Source: Geomonas ferrireducens
GTDB lineage: Bacteria > Desulfobacterota > Desulfuromonadia > Geobacterales > Geobacteraceae
DNA: 64,000 nucleotides
NCBI RefSeq assembly: GCF_004917065.1
Contig: NZ_SSYA01000002.1
Span: 248,001-312,000 of the forward strand
Direction of reading: 5' to 3'
In this document: in pieces, positions 11,693 to 20,442 of the stretch
How positions within the stretch are numbered: position 1 is the stretch's first letter
How the letters are laid out: each line of letters starts with the position of its first letter
Notes under the pieces: generated by a model
What the model was told of the DNA's origin: nothing
Databases searched by the model: none
Seen by the model: only the letters and a program-made list of their open reading frames with translations
Made by a program: the position numbers and the translations under genes

Positions 11693-12199
11693 ATGCATTG
11701 CTTATCATGCCGGGCTGTGCCTGCCCCCGGGGAGAAAATAACGCTGCGTCGCATGCGTAGCGATGACCTTGATAGTGTCCTTCAAATCGAGACAGCTTCC
11801 TTCCCCCGCCCCTGGTCAAGAAAGCACTTTGAGGACGAAATTTCCGCCTCCGGCAGCCATCCCGTGGTGGCCGAAACGGACGACCTGCCGGTCGCGGGTT
11901 ACCTCTGTCTGAAGCAGGTCCTGGACGAGGCGGAGATCCTCGATGTCGCCGTCGACTCAAGGGCCAGGGGGAGGGGAATCGGGCGCGCCTTGGTTCTCTG
12001 GGCCGCCTCCTTCTGCCGCGAGCACGCGGTGTGCGTCTTAGCCCTGGAGGTGCGGGTCGGGAACGTCGAGGCGATCTCCCTATATGAGGGGATGGGGTTT
12101 CGCGAGGTCGGACGGCGGCGGAAATACTACGAAAATGGCGACGACGCCATTTTGATGGATCTGAATATCGGTGAAACAGAGGAGTGCGATGCAGTTTAA
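11693..12199 (+). CDS. rimI: Ribosomal protein S18-alanine N-acetyltransferase (GNAT family)
   Basis: The 168-residue protein has the GNAT fold: RRMRSDDLDSVLQIETASF at the start, the acetyl-CoA loop RARGRGIGRAL, then LEVRVGNVEAISLYEGMGF typical of RimI, and a final YYENGDDAILMDL. RimI acetylates the N-terminus of S18. The first 16 residues before ITLRRM are not typical and no Shine-Dalgarno is seen before the ATG at 11693, so the real start may lie somewhat later. Its stop overlaps the start of pyrK by eleven bases. Confidence 0.85.
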   Translation: MHCLSCRAVPAPGEKITLRRMRSDDLDSVLQIETASFPRPWSRKHFEDEISASGSHPVVAETDDLPVAGYLCLKQVLDEAEILDVAVDSRARGRGIGRALVLWAASFCREHAVCVLALEVRVGNVEAISLYEGMGFREVGRRRKYYENGDDAILMDLNIGETEECDAV

Positions 12200-12998
12200 A
12201 GCTATGGTTCTTTCGAACGTGGAGCTGTCGCCCGGTTACTTCCGGATGAAGATGACCGCTCCGCAGGAGTTGGCGTCCTCCGCGCCGGGGCAGTTTCTCA
12301 TGCTCAAGGTGAACGACGCCATCGACCCGCTTTTGAGGCGTCCTTTCGGTCTCTTCGACGTCGGCAGCTTCCTTCCGGAGTACGCCGGATGCGGCGCACA
12401 GATTTACTGCGAGATCCTCTACAAGGTGGTGGGGAAGGGGACGAAGCTCCTCTCCGCGCTGCACCACGGCGATTTGGTGGACCTTCTCGCCCCGCTCGGC
12501 AGGGGGTTCGACTTGGGCCCCGCCGGCGAGGAAAAGGTGCTGGTCGGCGGCGGCGTGGGACTCGCGCCGCTTTACTACCTCGCCAAGGAGCTGAAAAACC
12601 GCGGCGAGAAGGTGCGCCTCTTCGCAGGGGGGCGTAACCGCGACGACATCCTCTGCATCACGGAATTCGAGCGGCTTGGCGTCGAGACCTATGTGGCGAC
12701 CGACGACGGGACTCTCGGCGAGCGCGGCTTCGTGACCCAGGTCCTCGAACCTCACCTAGCCCCCGGGACGCGCATCTTCGCCTGCGGCCCGACCCCCATG
12801 CTGAACGCGGTGGCGAAGATGGCGCAGAAAAGCGGCGTCCCCTGCCAGGTTTCCATGGAGGCGTACATGGCCTGCGGCGTTGGTGCATGCCTTGGCTGCG
12901 TCATGAAGGGGGCGAACCACACCGAGGAGACCCCTGACTACCGCTGCGTCTGCAAGGACGGTCCCGTTTTCGACAGCTTCGAACTGCAATGGAGTTAA
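12189..12998 (+). CDS. pyrK: Dihydroorotate dehydrogenase electron-transfer subunit
   Basis: This 269-residue iron-sulfur flavoprotein passes electrons from PyrD to NAD+ in pyrimidine synthesis. It has the FAD-binding RRPFGLFDV, the NAD-binding [16 protein letters not shown], and a C-terminal 2Fe-2S site with Cys residues in CGVGACLGC and YRCVCKDGP. The ATG at 12189 is used because GAGGAG lies just before it; an in-frame GTG at 12171 is also possible. pyrD follows directly with overlap or near-overlap, as expected for the heterotetrameric type 1B enzyme. Confidence 0.95.
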   Translation: MQFKAMVLSNVELSPGYFRMKMTAPQELASSAPGQFLMLKVNDAIDPLLRRPFGLFDVGSFLPEYAGCGAQIYCEILYKVVGKGTKLLSALHHGDLVDLLAPLGRGFDLGPAGEEKVLVGGGVGLAPLYYLAKELKNRGEKVRLFAGGRNRDDILCITEFERLGVETYVATDDGTLGERGFVTQVLEPHLAPGTRIFACGPTPMLNAVAKMAQKSGVPCQVSMEAYMACGVGACLGCVMKGANHTEETPDYRCVCKDGPVFDSFELQWS

Positions 12999-13000
12999 CA

Positions 13001-13918
13001 ATGCAACGACCTGATATGTCCGTGGCCATAGCCGGGATCGAGATGCGCAACCCCGTGATGACCGCTTCCGGCACCTTCGGCTACGGGGCCGAGTTTGCCG
13101 ATTACCTGAATCTCGAGAGCATCGGCGCGATGATCACCAAGGGGCTCTCCCTGAAACCGAAGGCGGGCAACCCGACGCCGCGCATCGTGGAGACCTCCGG
13201 CGGGATGCTGAACGCGATCGGCCTGCAAAACGTCGGCATCGACGCCTTCATCGATCAGAAGCTCCCGTACCTTAAAAACGTGAACACCCCGGTGATCGCG
13301 AACCTTTACGGCAACACCCTCGAGGAGTACGGCGAGGTGGCGAGCCGCCTGGACGGGCTTGCCGGTGTCGCCGGCATCGAGGTGAACATCTCCTGCCCCA
13401 ACGTGAAGCAGGGTGGCATCGTCTTCGGGACCGATCCCCGCGCCGCGCAGGAGGTGGTTTCCCTGGTGAAGAAGAACACCTCGAAGCCGCTCATCGTGAA
13501 GCTCTCCCCCAACGTGACCGACGTGGTGGTGATGGCCAAGGCCTGCGCCGACGCCGGAGCCGACGCGCTCTCGCTCATCAACACCCTGACCGGCATGGCG
13601 ATCGACCTGGAGCGGCGCCGCCCCGTGCTCGCCAACGTGACTGGCGGCCTTTCCGGCCCGGCCATCAAGCCGGTTGCGCTCAGGATGGTCTGGCAGGTGG
13701 CGAAGGCGGTTTCCCTTCCCATCATCGGCATCGGCGGCATCATGACCGGCCGGGACGCCCTCGAGTTCATGTTGGCCGGCGCCACCGCGGTCCAGGTCGG
13801 CACCGCGAGCTTCCTCGACCCTTCGGCGGCGCAGAGGATCGCCCGCGAGATGGAGGAGTACCTGGTCGAGCACGGCATCGCCTCGGTCCGTTCCCTGATC
13901 GGAGCCCTAGAGGTCTGA
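13001..13918 (+). CDS. pyrD: Dihydroorotate dehydrogenase, type 1B catalytic subunit
   Basis: The 305-residue FMN enzyme oxidises dihydroorotate to orotate. It shows [13 protein letters not shown], the lysine in [20 protein letters not shown], and the active-site cysteine in [13 protein letters not shown], which marks class 1 rather than the quinone-linked class 2. [20 protein letters not shown] is the phosphate-binding end. The ATG at 13001 has GGAG six bases before it; an ATG at 12989 is four codons longer. It works with pyrK and shares one base with the next gene (TGATG). Confidence 0.95.
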   Translation: MQRPDMSVAIAGIEMRNPVMTASGTFGYGAEFADYLNLESIGAMITKGLSLKPKAGNPTPRIVETSGGMLNAIGLQNVGIDAFIDQKLPYLKNVNTPVIANLYGNTLEEYGEVASRLDGLAGVAGIEVNISCPNVKQGGIVFGTDPRAAQEVVSLVKKNTSKPLIVKLSPNVTDVVVMAKACADAGADALSLINTLTGMAIDLERRRPVLANVTGGLSGPAIKPVALRMVWQVAKAVSLPIIGIGGIMTGRDALEFMLAGATAVQVGTASFLDPSAAQRIAREMEEYLVEHGIASVRSLIGALEV

Positions 13919-14949
13919 TGGAAGCCTGGGAGAAGAGCCTTAGAAACTGCATCACCAGCCCGGAGGAGCTTGCCGGGCTTTTTCATGTGCAGGGTGATGA
14001 GCTCGGCGAGGTGGTGCGCCGCTACCCGATGCGGATCACCCCTTACTACCTGGGGCTCATCAGCGAGCCGGGGGACCCGATCTGGCGCCAGTGCGTCCCC
14101 GACCCGGAGGAGATGCACGATCTTGTCCAGTCCCCCGATCCGCTTGACGAGGAGCGCCTCTCTCCGGTTCCGGGCCTGATCCACCGCTACCCGGACCGGG
14201 TGGTGTTCCTGGTCTCCACCGCCTGCGCCGTCTACTGCCGTTTCTGCATGAGAAAGCGCGGCGTCGGGTGCCAGGGTGTGAGCCCGGCCCCGGTGGACGA
14301 GGCGGTGGCCTACATAGCTGCGCACCCCGAGATCCGCGACGTGATCCTCTCCGGGGGTGACCCCCTGCTTCTTTCCGACGAGCGCCTGGAGGCGATCCTC
14401 GCCGCGCTGCACCGCATCCCCCACGTGGAGATCATCCGGGTCGGGACCCGTGCGCCGGTTACCCTGCCCGAGCGCATCACCGCGAAGCTTGCGCGCATGC
14501 TGAAGCGCTACCAGCCGCTCTACGTGAATACCCACTTCAACCATCCGCGCGAGGTGACCGAAGCCTCGGCGAAGGCATGCGCCCGCCTGGCCGACGCCGG
14601 CATCCAGCTCGGCAACCAGACCGTCCTCCTGAAGGGGGTGAACGACGACCCCCTCGTCATGCGCGAGCTGATGCAACGCCTTCTCGCCATCCGCGTGCGC
14701 CCCTATTACATCCACCAGATGGACCTCGTGCAGGGGACCGCCCACTTCAGGACGCGCGTGGCCGACGGCACAAAGGTCGTGGCCGCGCTGCGCGGACACA
14801 CCTCGGGACTCGCCGTGCCGCACTACGTCATCGATCTGCCGGGGGGGAAGGGTAAGGTCGAGGTATCCTCCGCCCGTTTCAGCGGGGACGGCAGGCGCCT
14901 GACGGTGACCAACTACCTGGGCGAGGAGATAGAGTACCGGGAAGTCTGA
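13918..14949 (+). CDS. KamA-family radical SAM aminomutase (EF-P lysine 2,3-aminomutase type)
   Basis: The 343-residue protein has the radical SAM cluster Cys103-x3-Cys107-x2-Cys110 (ACAVYCRFCMRKRG), the SAM-binding ILSGGDPLLL, and a C-terminal PLP-binding lysine in LPGGKGKV. Its length equals that of EpmB, which makes (R)-beta-lysine for elongation factor P, rather than the longer fermentative lysine aminomutases. The EF-P and EpmA genes are not in this window. It is coupled to pyrD by TGATG and ends the operon before a terminator. Function as EpmB is inference. Confidence 0.85.
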   Translation: MEAWEKSLRNCITSPEELAGLFHVQGDELGEVVRRYPMRITPYYLGLISEPGDPIWRQCVPDPEEMHDLVQSPDPLDEERLSPVPGLIHRYPDRVVFLVSTACAVYCRFCMRKRGVGCQGVSPAPVDEAVAYIAAHPEIRDVILSGGDPLLLSDERLEAILAALHRIPHVEIIRVGTRAPVTLPERITAKLARMLKRYQPLYVNTHFNHPREVTEASAKACARLADAGIQLGNQTVLLKGVNDDPLVMRELMQRLLAIRVRPYYIHQMDLVQGTAHFRTRVADGTKVVAALRGHTSGLAVPHYVIDLPGGKGKVEVSSARFSGDGRRLTVTNYLGEEIEYREV

Positions 14950-14976
14950 GCGGCGGTCCCAGTCAATGGGTGACCA

Positions 14977-15008
14977 AGAGCCGGATCAACCGTGATCCGG
15001 CTCTTTTT
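14977..15008 (+). terminator. Rho-independent terminator of the rimI-pyrK-pyrD-kamA operon
   Basis: A 12-bp stem AGAGCCGGATCA / TGATCCGGCTCT with a four-base loop is followed by TTTT, 27 bases after the KamA-family stop. Confidence 0.92.
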
Positions 15009-15047
15009 GCGTCCGCGGTGTTTCGATTCTTGTGGGCAGGAGACCCC

Positions 15048-15091
15048 TTGCCTTGTGTCTGACAATCGTGCTATAAGAATTGCTAAATTCT
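15048..15091 (+). promoter_or_regulatory. Possible promoter and inverted repeat before the LysR gene
   Basis: TTGCCT (15048) and TATAAG (15072) are 18 bases apart. AGAATT-GCTA-AATTCT (15076-15091) is a perfect inverted repeat overlapping the -10 box, which would suit autoregulation. Both are weak calls read by eye. Confidence 0.35.
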
Positions 15092-15116
15092 GATTCTCAT
15101 ATATAAGGTGTTTTGA

Positions 15117-16025
15117 ATGCAAACCGAGTATCTGAAGACGTTGGTGGTGTTGGGGCAGGTGGGGAGCTTTTCGAAGACGGCGACGGATCTTTCCATCACC
15201 CAGTCAGCGGTGTCGCAAAGGATAAAGTTTCTCGAGGACTACTACGGGCGGCAACTGGTGGACCGCGGCGGAAAGGTGCTGCTGCTCACCGATGCCGGGA
15301 AGCTTGTGGTGAACCGCGCTGAACAGATCCTGCTCCTTGAGGCTCAGCTGGCGAACGATCTGAAGCAGCAGGGGGAAAAACTGCGCCTTTCCATCTGCTG
15401 TACCCCGACCTTCGGCGTCGCCTTTCTTCCTCAGGTCATGGAGCGTTTTATGCTGCGCGAGGCGGACAGCGTCGACCTTCGCTTCATGTTCCATTCCCTG
15501 GATCAGACCATCAAGGAGCTGCAGGAAAACGAGTTCGACCTTGCCGTCATCGAGCACTGCGATGAAATCGATGTTTGTGGTTTCCATACCGTGGAGCTGC
15601 CTCGGGACGAGCTGGTCTTCGTGAGCTCCCCGTCGCTTGGGTTGAAGGAGAGCGAGGTCGAACTGGAGCGACTTTTCCAGCACTGCCTTATCGCACGCAA
15701 GCCCGACTGCACCTCGCGCAAACTGCTCGACGTGAACCTCTCCCGGCACGGCCACAAGGTTGAGGATTTTAAAAGGGTCGTGATAGTGGACGATCTGCGT
15801 TTGGCGCTCGAGACGGTGTTGAGTGGCGGCGGGGTCTCCTTCGTTTCACGCAGCCTTGCGACCAGGGAGCTGGAAAGCGGCCAACTTGTCGAGCACTCGG
15901 TCTCTGGCTTTGAGCATTTGCGCAGGCGCAGTGTGATCATAAATGCCGAGCGCAAAGATGATCAGGAAGTGGTGAGTTTTCTCGAGTGCATCAGCGCGTC
16001 CTTCCCGGTGGGGTGCGTCTGCTGA
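15117..16025 (+). CDS. LysR-family transcriptional regulator
   Basis: The 302-residue protein has an N-terminal winged helix with the LysR pattern (LVVLGQVGSFSKTATDL, SITQSAVSQRIKFLE) and a periplasmic-binding-like effector domain beginning near LRLSICCTPTFGVAF. The helix-turn-helix is intact. It follows the kamA terminator and is not divergent to any neighbour, so its target is not shown by context. AAGGTG is the only ribosome-site candidate before the ATG. The effector domain gives no clear hint of ligand. Confidence 0.88.
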   Translation: MQTEYLKTLVVLGQVGSFSKTATDLSITQSAVSQRIKFLEDYYGRQLVDRGGKVLLLTDAGKLVVNRAEQILLLEAQLANDLKQQGEKLRLSICCTPTFGVAFLPQVMERFMLREADSVDLRFMFHSLDQTIKELQENEFDLAVIEHCDEIDVCGFHTVELPRDELVFVSSPSLGLKESEVELERLFQHCLIARKPDCTSRKLLDVNLSRHGHKVEDFKRVVIVDDLRLALETVLSGGGVSFVSRSLATRELESGQLVEHSVSGFEHLRRRSVIINAERKDDQEVVSFLECISASFPVGCVC

Positions 16026-16043
16026 GGTTCAGGCAAAAAAATG

Positions 16044-16070
16044 GCCCCGGAAGCTGCCGGCATCCGGGGC
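16044..16070 (-). terminator. Hairpin with minus-strand T-run (possible terminator)
   Basis: GCCCCGGA / TCCGGGGC form an 8-bp stem. On the minus strand it is followed by ATTTTTTTG; on the plus strand there is no T-run. No minus-strand gene is recognised upstream of it, so it may end an unseen small transcript or simply act after the LysR gene. Confidence 0.4.
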
Positions 16071-16534
16071 GTAATAGCAGTGCTGCAGGGAATTCCTTGG
16101 ATCTTTTCCTGTGTCTGGTTGAGCAAGTGTCACATTGCGGCTTTCGCTGTCGCAGTGACTGGAGCTCGGTACGACTGAGTCGTCCGGGCTTTACTTATGT
16201 GTAATTTTATAAATTTGGGCTAACTATTTATCTATAGCAGCCATTCATGTTTTCTGTCAAATAATTTCGCTGCTCTCACATCCTGCTATGCCCTCAGAAT
16301 AAACTCTCTTTTTCCCGTCAAGTCTCATGCCTGATTCACTTCCTCCCTTTCATTGCTATAGTTGATTGCTGCTTCGACTTACCACCTCCAGCCTCAATAA
16401 GGTTCTTATTTTGTTATTAGCGTTTTTTATCTCTTCTTTCTTGTAAAGGCGGGGCCGTGCTGCAGGGGACGCCCACCCCCAACCAGTTTGTCTTTTTGGG
16501 GTATACTGGTGCTGGTTTGAAAACGGCTCTTGCC
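16071..16534. other. Noncoding gap before the zinc-ribbon gene
   Basis: About 460 bases with no convincing reading frame. Base composition is clearly more AT-rich (especially 16190-16440) than the surrounding genes. A TATACT at 16502 could be a -10 box for the zinc-ribbon gene but no matching -35 was found. No tRNA or known RNA motif was recognised. Confidence 0.5.
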
Positions 16535-16545
16535 AAGGAGGCCAT

Positions 16546-16701
16546 ATGAGAAGAGTGAGCACGGAAGAGGACATGGAGAAGGACCGCTCCGTTATCAAAG
16601 AGGGGACCGAGGTCTGTGCACTGTGCGGCTCGCAACTGGAGAGGGACAAGGAGAGCGGCGAGCTCTTTTGCCCCTTGTGCGATGTCGAGAACCTTCCCTG
16701 A
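16546..16701 (+). CDS. 51-aa zinc-ribbon protein
   Basis: A short frame begins at ATG 16546, five bases after AAGGAG, and ends at TGA 16699. The product is acidic/charged for 22 residues, then has a CxxC pair (CALCGS), a charged loop of about 15 residues, and a second CxxC pair (CPLCD) ending in VENLP. This four-cysteine layout is a typical zinc ribbon. It lies 62 bases before a DksA/TraR-type gene in the same direction, so both may be co-transcribed. No function is known to me. Confidence 0.75.
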   Translation: MRRVSTEEDMEKDRSVIKEGTEVCALCGSQLERDKESGELFCPLCDVENLP

Positions 16702-16763
16702 GGCGGCGTTTGTGCATGCACGTGCATCGCGCCCACGTGGACGCAGGTGCAAAGGAGGACGAG

Positions 16764-17156
16764 ATGCCGGAAAAGCTAGCAGGCGACGAGCTGGAATTGA
16801 GAAACCTCTTGGCCGAGCACAAGCGCAGGCTGTGGGCCGAGTTGAGGGAGGAGATCTTCGCCCAGACCGGCGAGGATCTCGCCACGCAGTACGACATACC
16901 GCAGGACCCCGGCGAGAAGAGCATCCTCGACAGCCTCTCCGACGCCGGGCTTGCCATAGCCGACATCAGGCGGCAGCAACTGACCCAGATGGAAGAGGCG
17001 CAAAGGCGCATCGAATCTGGAACTTACGGCAAGTGCGAGGGATGCGGAGAGCGGATCGGCCTGGACCGGCTGAAGCTCATGCCTTTTACGGCGTACTGCA
17101 TCGACTGTCAAAGGGATCGGGAAGTGCCGACGAAACCGCCGGGGACGAAGCTTTGA
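16764..17156 (+). CDS. DksA/TraR-family zinc-finger protein
   Basis: The 130-residue protein has a coiled-coil first half and a C-terminal four-cysteine finger (CEGCGERIG ... YCIDCQ), the layout of TraR/DksA proteins that enter the RNA polymerase secondary channel. The segment RRIESGTYGKCEGCG is characteristic. The start ATG at 16764 is set by AAAGGAGG five bases upstream; a much longer frame from 16530 runs out of phase with the zinc-ribbon gene and is rejected. Whether it acts as a true DksA or a paralogue cannot be told. A strong terminator follows. Confidence 0.88.
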   Translation: MPEKLAGDELELRNLLAEHKRRLWAELREEIFAQTGEDLATQYDIPQDPGEKSILDSLSDAGLAIADIRRQQLTQMEEAQRRIESGTYGKCEGCGERIGLDRLKLMPFTAYCIDCQRDREVPTKPPGTKL

Positions 17157-17186
17157 TGGGGAAGTAAGAGGTGTAAGGGGAAGGCG

Positions 17187-17229
17187 GGCGGGGACTGGTA
17201 TCGATTACCTGTCCCCGCCTCTTTTTTTT
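17187..17229 (+). terminator. Rho-independent terminator after the DksA-like gene
   Basis: GGCGGGGAC / GTCCCCGCC stem (17187-17195 and 17211-17219) is followed by TCTTTTTTTT. It also separates the convergent minus-strand gene ending at 17228. Confidence 0.9.
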
Positions 17230-18316
17230 ATAACAGGGCGTCAATCGCGGAGAAGTCCACGTCCTTCTCGGCGTTGGCCATGATCCAGTTGAGCTTTTCC
17301 TGGTCCTCGTAGGTGATCTTCGCCACGTCGTCGGAAAGGGCGGTGAAGACGTCCGCAGTGGTCTCCTCCACCCTGATGAAGGGGATCCCAGAGTCAAGGA
17401 GGATCTGCTGGGTGACCTCGGAAACAGGAGCATGGCCGGATAGCACAACACCGGCGATCTTTTCCTTGTACGCCGGGATGTGGTAAAGCGAGGAGAGCGT
17501 CACGATGAGCTCGTCCCTCGAGCTCGTCACGATCATCAGCGTGGAGTCCAAAAGCCCGTCCACCACCCGCTGCGAGGAGGCGGCGCCCAGCTGGATGTTG
17601 TGTATGATCCGGCTTTTCTGCTGGTGATCCCCCTGAAGCGGCAGATCGAACAGTTTGGAGATGTGACTGAGGGTAGGGTTGGCGAGGATCGGCGAGTAGT
17701 TGAAGCCGTCGATCACCTTGATCTTCGGTTCGAAGGCGCGTTTCAGGTACTTGCAGGTCACTTCCTTCTTGCTCGGCATCATCTTGTTGACGATGATCCC
17801 CCTGACGTCCGCACCTTCGCGCTCATACAGGGCGAGGTTCAGGTGCACCGCGTCGATCACCTTGCCGATGCCGCTTTCACTCACGATCACCACCGGCGCG
17901 TCGATCAGCTTCGCCACCTTCGCGTTGGAAAGCCCGATCACCGCACCCACGCCGCCATGTCCGGCCCCTTCGATGATCAGAAAGTCGTACTTCTTCTCGA
18001 GCTCCTTAACCGCCTCGAGGATGCAGTCGGAAAGCGAAAGATCGTCGAGCTTTCCCGCCAGGTAGTCCTTGGTGAAGTCGCGGTGCAGGGCGACCGGCGA
18101 CATGAGGGCGATGTCCTCTTCCATCCCGAAAGCCTTCGCCATCAAGAGGGCGTCCATGTCCACCATGAAATCGTCGTAGAGGAGCACCTTCGGACCGAAA
18201 GGTTTGACGAAACCGACCCGCTTGTACTTCTTCCTCGCCTGGTGCATGAGCGAAATGCTGATGGTCGTCTTGCCACAGTTTTGTCCGGTCGCCGCAACGA
18301 AGATCTTTTTCGCCAT
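17228..18316 (-). CDS. BioD-like P-loop ATPase with DRTGG domain (Pta N-terminal-like)
   Basis: The 362-residue protein starts with a P-loop (AATGQNCGKTTISISL) of the dethiobiotin synthetase/cobyrinate synthase fold, with a middle FLIIEGAGHGGVGAVIG switch region. The last ~130 residues resemble the DRTGG domain (GVVLSGHAPVSEVTQQIL). The same two-domain block forms the N-terminus of long phosphotransacetylases, but no Pta catalytic domain follows here. The ATG at 18316 has AGGGG seven bases before it. In such proteins the part is thought to sense nucleotides; that role is inference here. Confidence 0.8.
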   Translation of the reverse strand: MAKKIFVAATGQNCGKTTISISLMHQARKKYKRVGFVKPFGPKVLLYDDFMVDMDALLMAKAFGMEEDIALMSPVALHRDFTKDYLAGKLDDLSLSDCILEAVKELEKKYDFLIIEGAGHGGVGAVIGLSNAKVAKLIDAPVVIVSESGIGKVIDAVHLNLALYEREGADVRGIIVNKMMPSKKEVTCKYLKRAFEPKIKVIDGFNYSPILANPTLSHISKLFDLPLQGDHQQKSRIIHNIQLGAASSQRVVDGLLDSTLMIVTSSRDELIVTLSSLYHIPAYKEKIAGVVLSGHAPVSEVTQQILLDSGIPFIRVEETTADVFTALSDDVAKITYEDQEKLNWIMANAEKDVDFSAIDALL

Positions 18317-18398
18317 ATGCACACCCCTGAATCTTTTGAATGGCGTATGTTTACACCATCGCGGCGTGCATCGTCAAGAAAAGTAATCGGGCGAGTGG

Positions 18399-20312
18399 TC
18401 AGGGGAGGAACTTGAGGGCGAGCATGGAGATGTCGTCGTTGAAGGTGGTGCTGCCGGTGAAGGCGCGCAGGGTGTCGAGGATCGCCTCGATGATGCCTGC
18501 GGCGGGCCTTTTGTGCTCGCGGGCCAGCACCCCTTTCAGCCTCTCTTTGCCGAAGAACTCGCCGTCGCCGTTTTCCGTCTCGGTGATGCCGTCGGTGTAC
18601 AAAAGCAGCAGGTCCCCCTTTTCCACCTGCATCGACATTTCATGGAAGGCAACGCGGCGCTGCACCCCGAGGATGAGCCCCTCGGCGTCTAGCTCGAAGA
18701 AGCGCTCCTCCGCCGGCCGGTACAGAAGGGGAGGGGGGTGCCCGGCGTTACTGTAGCGCAGTTTGCCGGTGGCGCGCTGATAGCTCAGGTAGGACATGGT
18801 GATGAAGAGTTCCGCGCGGCTTAGGTCGTCGAGGAGGATCTCGTTCAACGCAGCAACCACCTGGGCCGGGCCGTCCAAGGCCGGCATCTGGGCGTGCAGT
18901 ACGCTTCTCGTCTCGACCATGATGAGCGCGGCTCCCACGCTGTGCCCCGACACGTCGGCGATGACCAGGTCGAGCCGTTCGCCGTGGGGCAGGATGTCGA
19001 AGTAGTCGCCGCCGATGTGGCTTGCCGGGACGCAGCGTCCAGCGCAGTCGATGCCGCTTAAAAGGGGAGGGGAGGCGGGAAGCAGCGAGAGCTGGATCTG
19101 CCGTGCTATCTCCATCTCCTTGTGGAGGCTCGTGTTTTGCAACAGCGCCTGCTCGGCGAGCTTGCGCTCGGTGATGTCCTGTTTGATGCAGATGAAGTGT
19201 TTGATCCGCCCGGTCTCGTCGGTCACCGGCGTGATGGTCTGCTCCTCCGGGTAAAGCTGGCCGTTTTTACGCCGGTTCACCATTTCGCCGCGCCAGGTCC
19301 TGCCGGACATGATGGTGTTCCAGAGGTCTTCGTAGAAGTCGGGGGCGTGACGGTCCGATTTGAGGAAGCTGAGATCCCGTCCCGCCGCCTCGGCTTGGGT
19401 ATAGCCGGTCATCCTGGTGAAGGCGGCGTTCACCGAGAGCACCATGCCGCGGCTGTCGGTGATGACGATGGCGTTCGCCGCCGCCTCGAGCGCGGCACTT
19501 TGCACCTGCAGCGATTCCTCGGCGCGCTTTCGTTCGGAGATGTCCGAGATGAGCCCGTCGTAGGCGATCAGTTCCCCGCGCTCGCTGTAACGCGGCACTA
19601 TGGTGTTGATGACCCAGCGCAGCGAGCCGTCCTTGTGGCGGATCCGGTGTTCCAGCGAGGGGACCTCCCTGCCGGCCTTCACCTCCTCGGTCAGTCCGGT
19701 CACCGCGGCACGGTCATCCTCGTGGATCATCTGGTACCAGAGGAATGGGTTGTCGACGTACTCCTCGTTGCTGTACCCGGTCACCGAGAGGCATCCGGGG
19801 CCGTGCGTTGTTTTCACCACCTCACCGTCGTTCAGGCTAACCGTGTAGATGTAGTCGGTGACCGCGGCGACGAGCCTCTTGTAGCGCCGCTCGCTTCGGA
19901 CCAGGGCGGCTTCCGCCTCGCGTTTTTTGCGCCGCACCTCCGCCTCGTGCATCTCGCGCTCGATGGCCGGGATCAGGCGGGAGGTGTGCCCCTTGATCAG
20001 GTAGTCGTTGGCCCCCTCCTTCATGGCCCCCACCGCCGTGTCCTCGCCTATCTTGCCGGAAACGATGATGAACGGGATGTCGAGGCCAGACTCGCGCAGC
20101 ACCTGCAAGGCTTCCAGCCCGGTGAAGCCGGGGAGGACGTAGTCCGAGATCACCACGTCCCACTCCTCCTCTTCCAGCGCCCGGCGCATCGCCTCCGCGG
20201 TCTCGACCCGTCTGGCGATGGGGGTGTAGTTGCCGCGGCGCAACTCGAAGGTGAGGAGCAGGGTGTCGTCCTCGGAGTCTTCCACAATCAGCACGCGGAG
20301 CGATTTTCCCAT
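18399..20312 (-). CDS. Response regulator serine phosphatase (REC-PAS-PAS-PP2C/SpoIIE)
   Basis: The 637-residue protein carries a receiver (LIVEDSEDD; Asp in ISDYVLPGF), two PAS domains with the PAC-type ends (ISDISERKRAEE and KQDITERKLAEQ), and a C-terminal SpoIIE-type phosphatase domain (GGDYFDILP, VIADVSGHSVGAALIM, DGITETENGDGEFFG, FNDDISMLALK) with its metal-binding aspartates. Such proteins dephosphorylate anti-sigma antagonists in partner-switching pathways; no anti-sigma gene lies nearby. The ATG at 20312 follows AGGTG by about six bases and is preferred to an ATG eight codons upstream. The receiver and second PAS are strikingly like those of the hybrid kinase at 979-3324, suggesting a shared origin. 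Confidence 0.9.
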   Translation of the reverse strand: MGKSLRVLIVEDSEDDTLLLTFELRRGNYTPIARRVETAEAMRRALEEEEWDVVISDYVLPGFTGLEALQVLRESGLDIPFIIVSGKIGEDTAVGAMKEGANDYLIKGHTSRLIPAIEREMHEAEVRRKKREAEAALVRSERRYKRLVAAVTDYIYTVSLNDGEVVKTTHGPGCLSVTGYSNEEYVDNPFLWYQMIHEDDRAAVTGLTEEVKAGREVPSLEHRIRHKDGSLRWVINTIVPRYSERGELIAYDGLISDISERKRAEESLQVQSAALEAAANAIVITDSRGMVLSVNAAFTRMTGYTQAEAAGRDLSFLKSDRHAPDFYEDLWNTIMSGRTWRGEMVNRRKNGQLYPEEQTITPVTDETGRIKHFICIKQDITERKLAEQALLQNTSLHKEMEIARQIQLSLLPASPPLLSGIDCAGRCVPASHIGGDYFDILPHGERLDLVIADVSGHSVGAALIMVETRSVLHAQMPALDGPAQVVAALNEILLDDLSRAELFITMSYLSYQRATGKLRYSNAGHPPPLLYRPAEERFFELDAEGLILGVQRRVAFHEMSMQVEKGDLLLLYTDGITETENGDGEFFGKERLKGVLAREHKRPAAGIIEAILDTLRAFTGSTTFNDDISMLALKFLP

Positions 20313-20442
20313 GAAAACACCTGTAGAGAGGGACACATGATCGGTGCAGGCCCGGCTTGAGGGTGGGGCGCAAAAATGCCCTGTGACGCTGCACCCTTAG
20401 CAGTATAGCATATTCCTTGGTCCGGTGCGGACGGGAGGCTAA

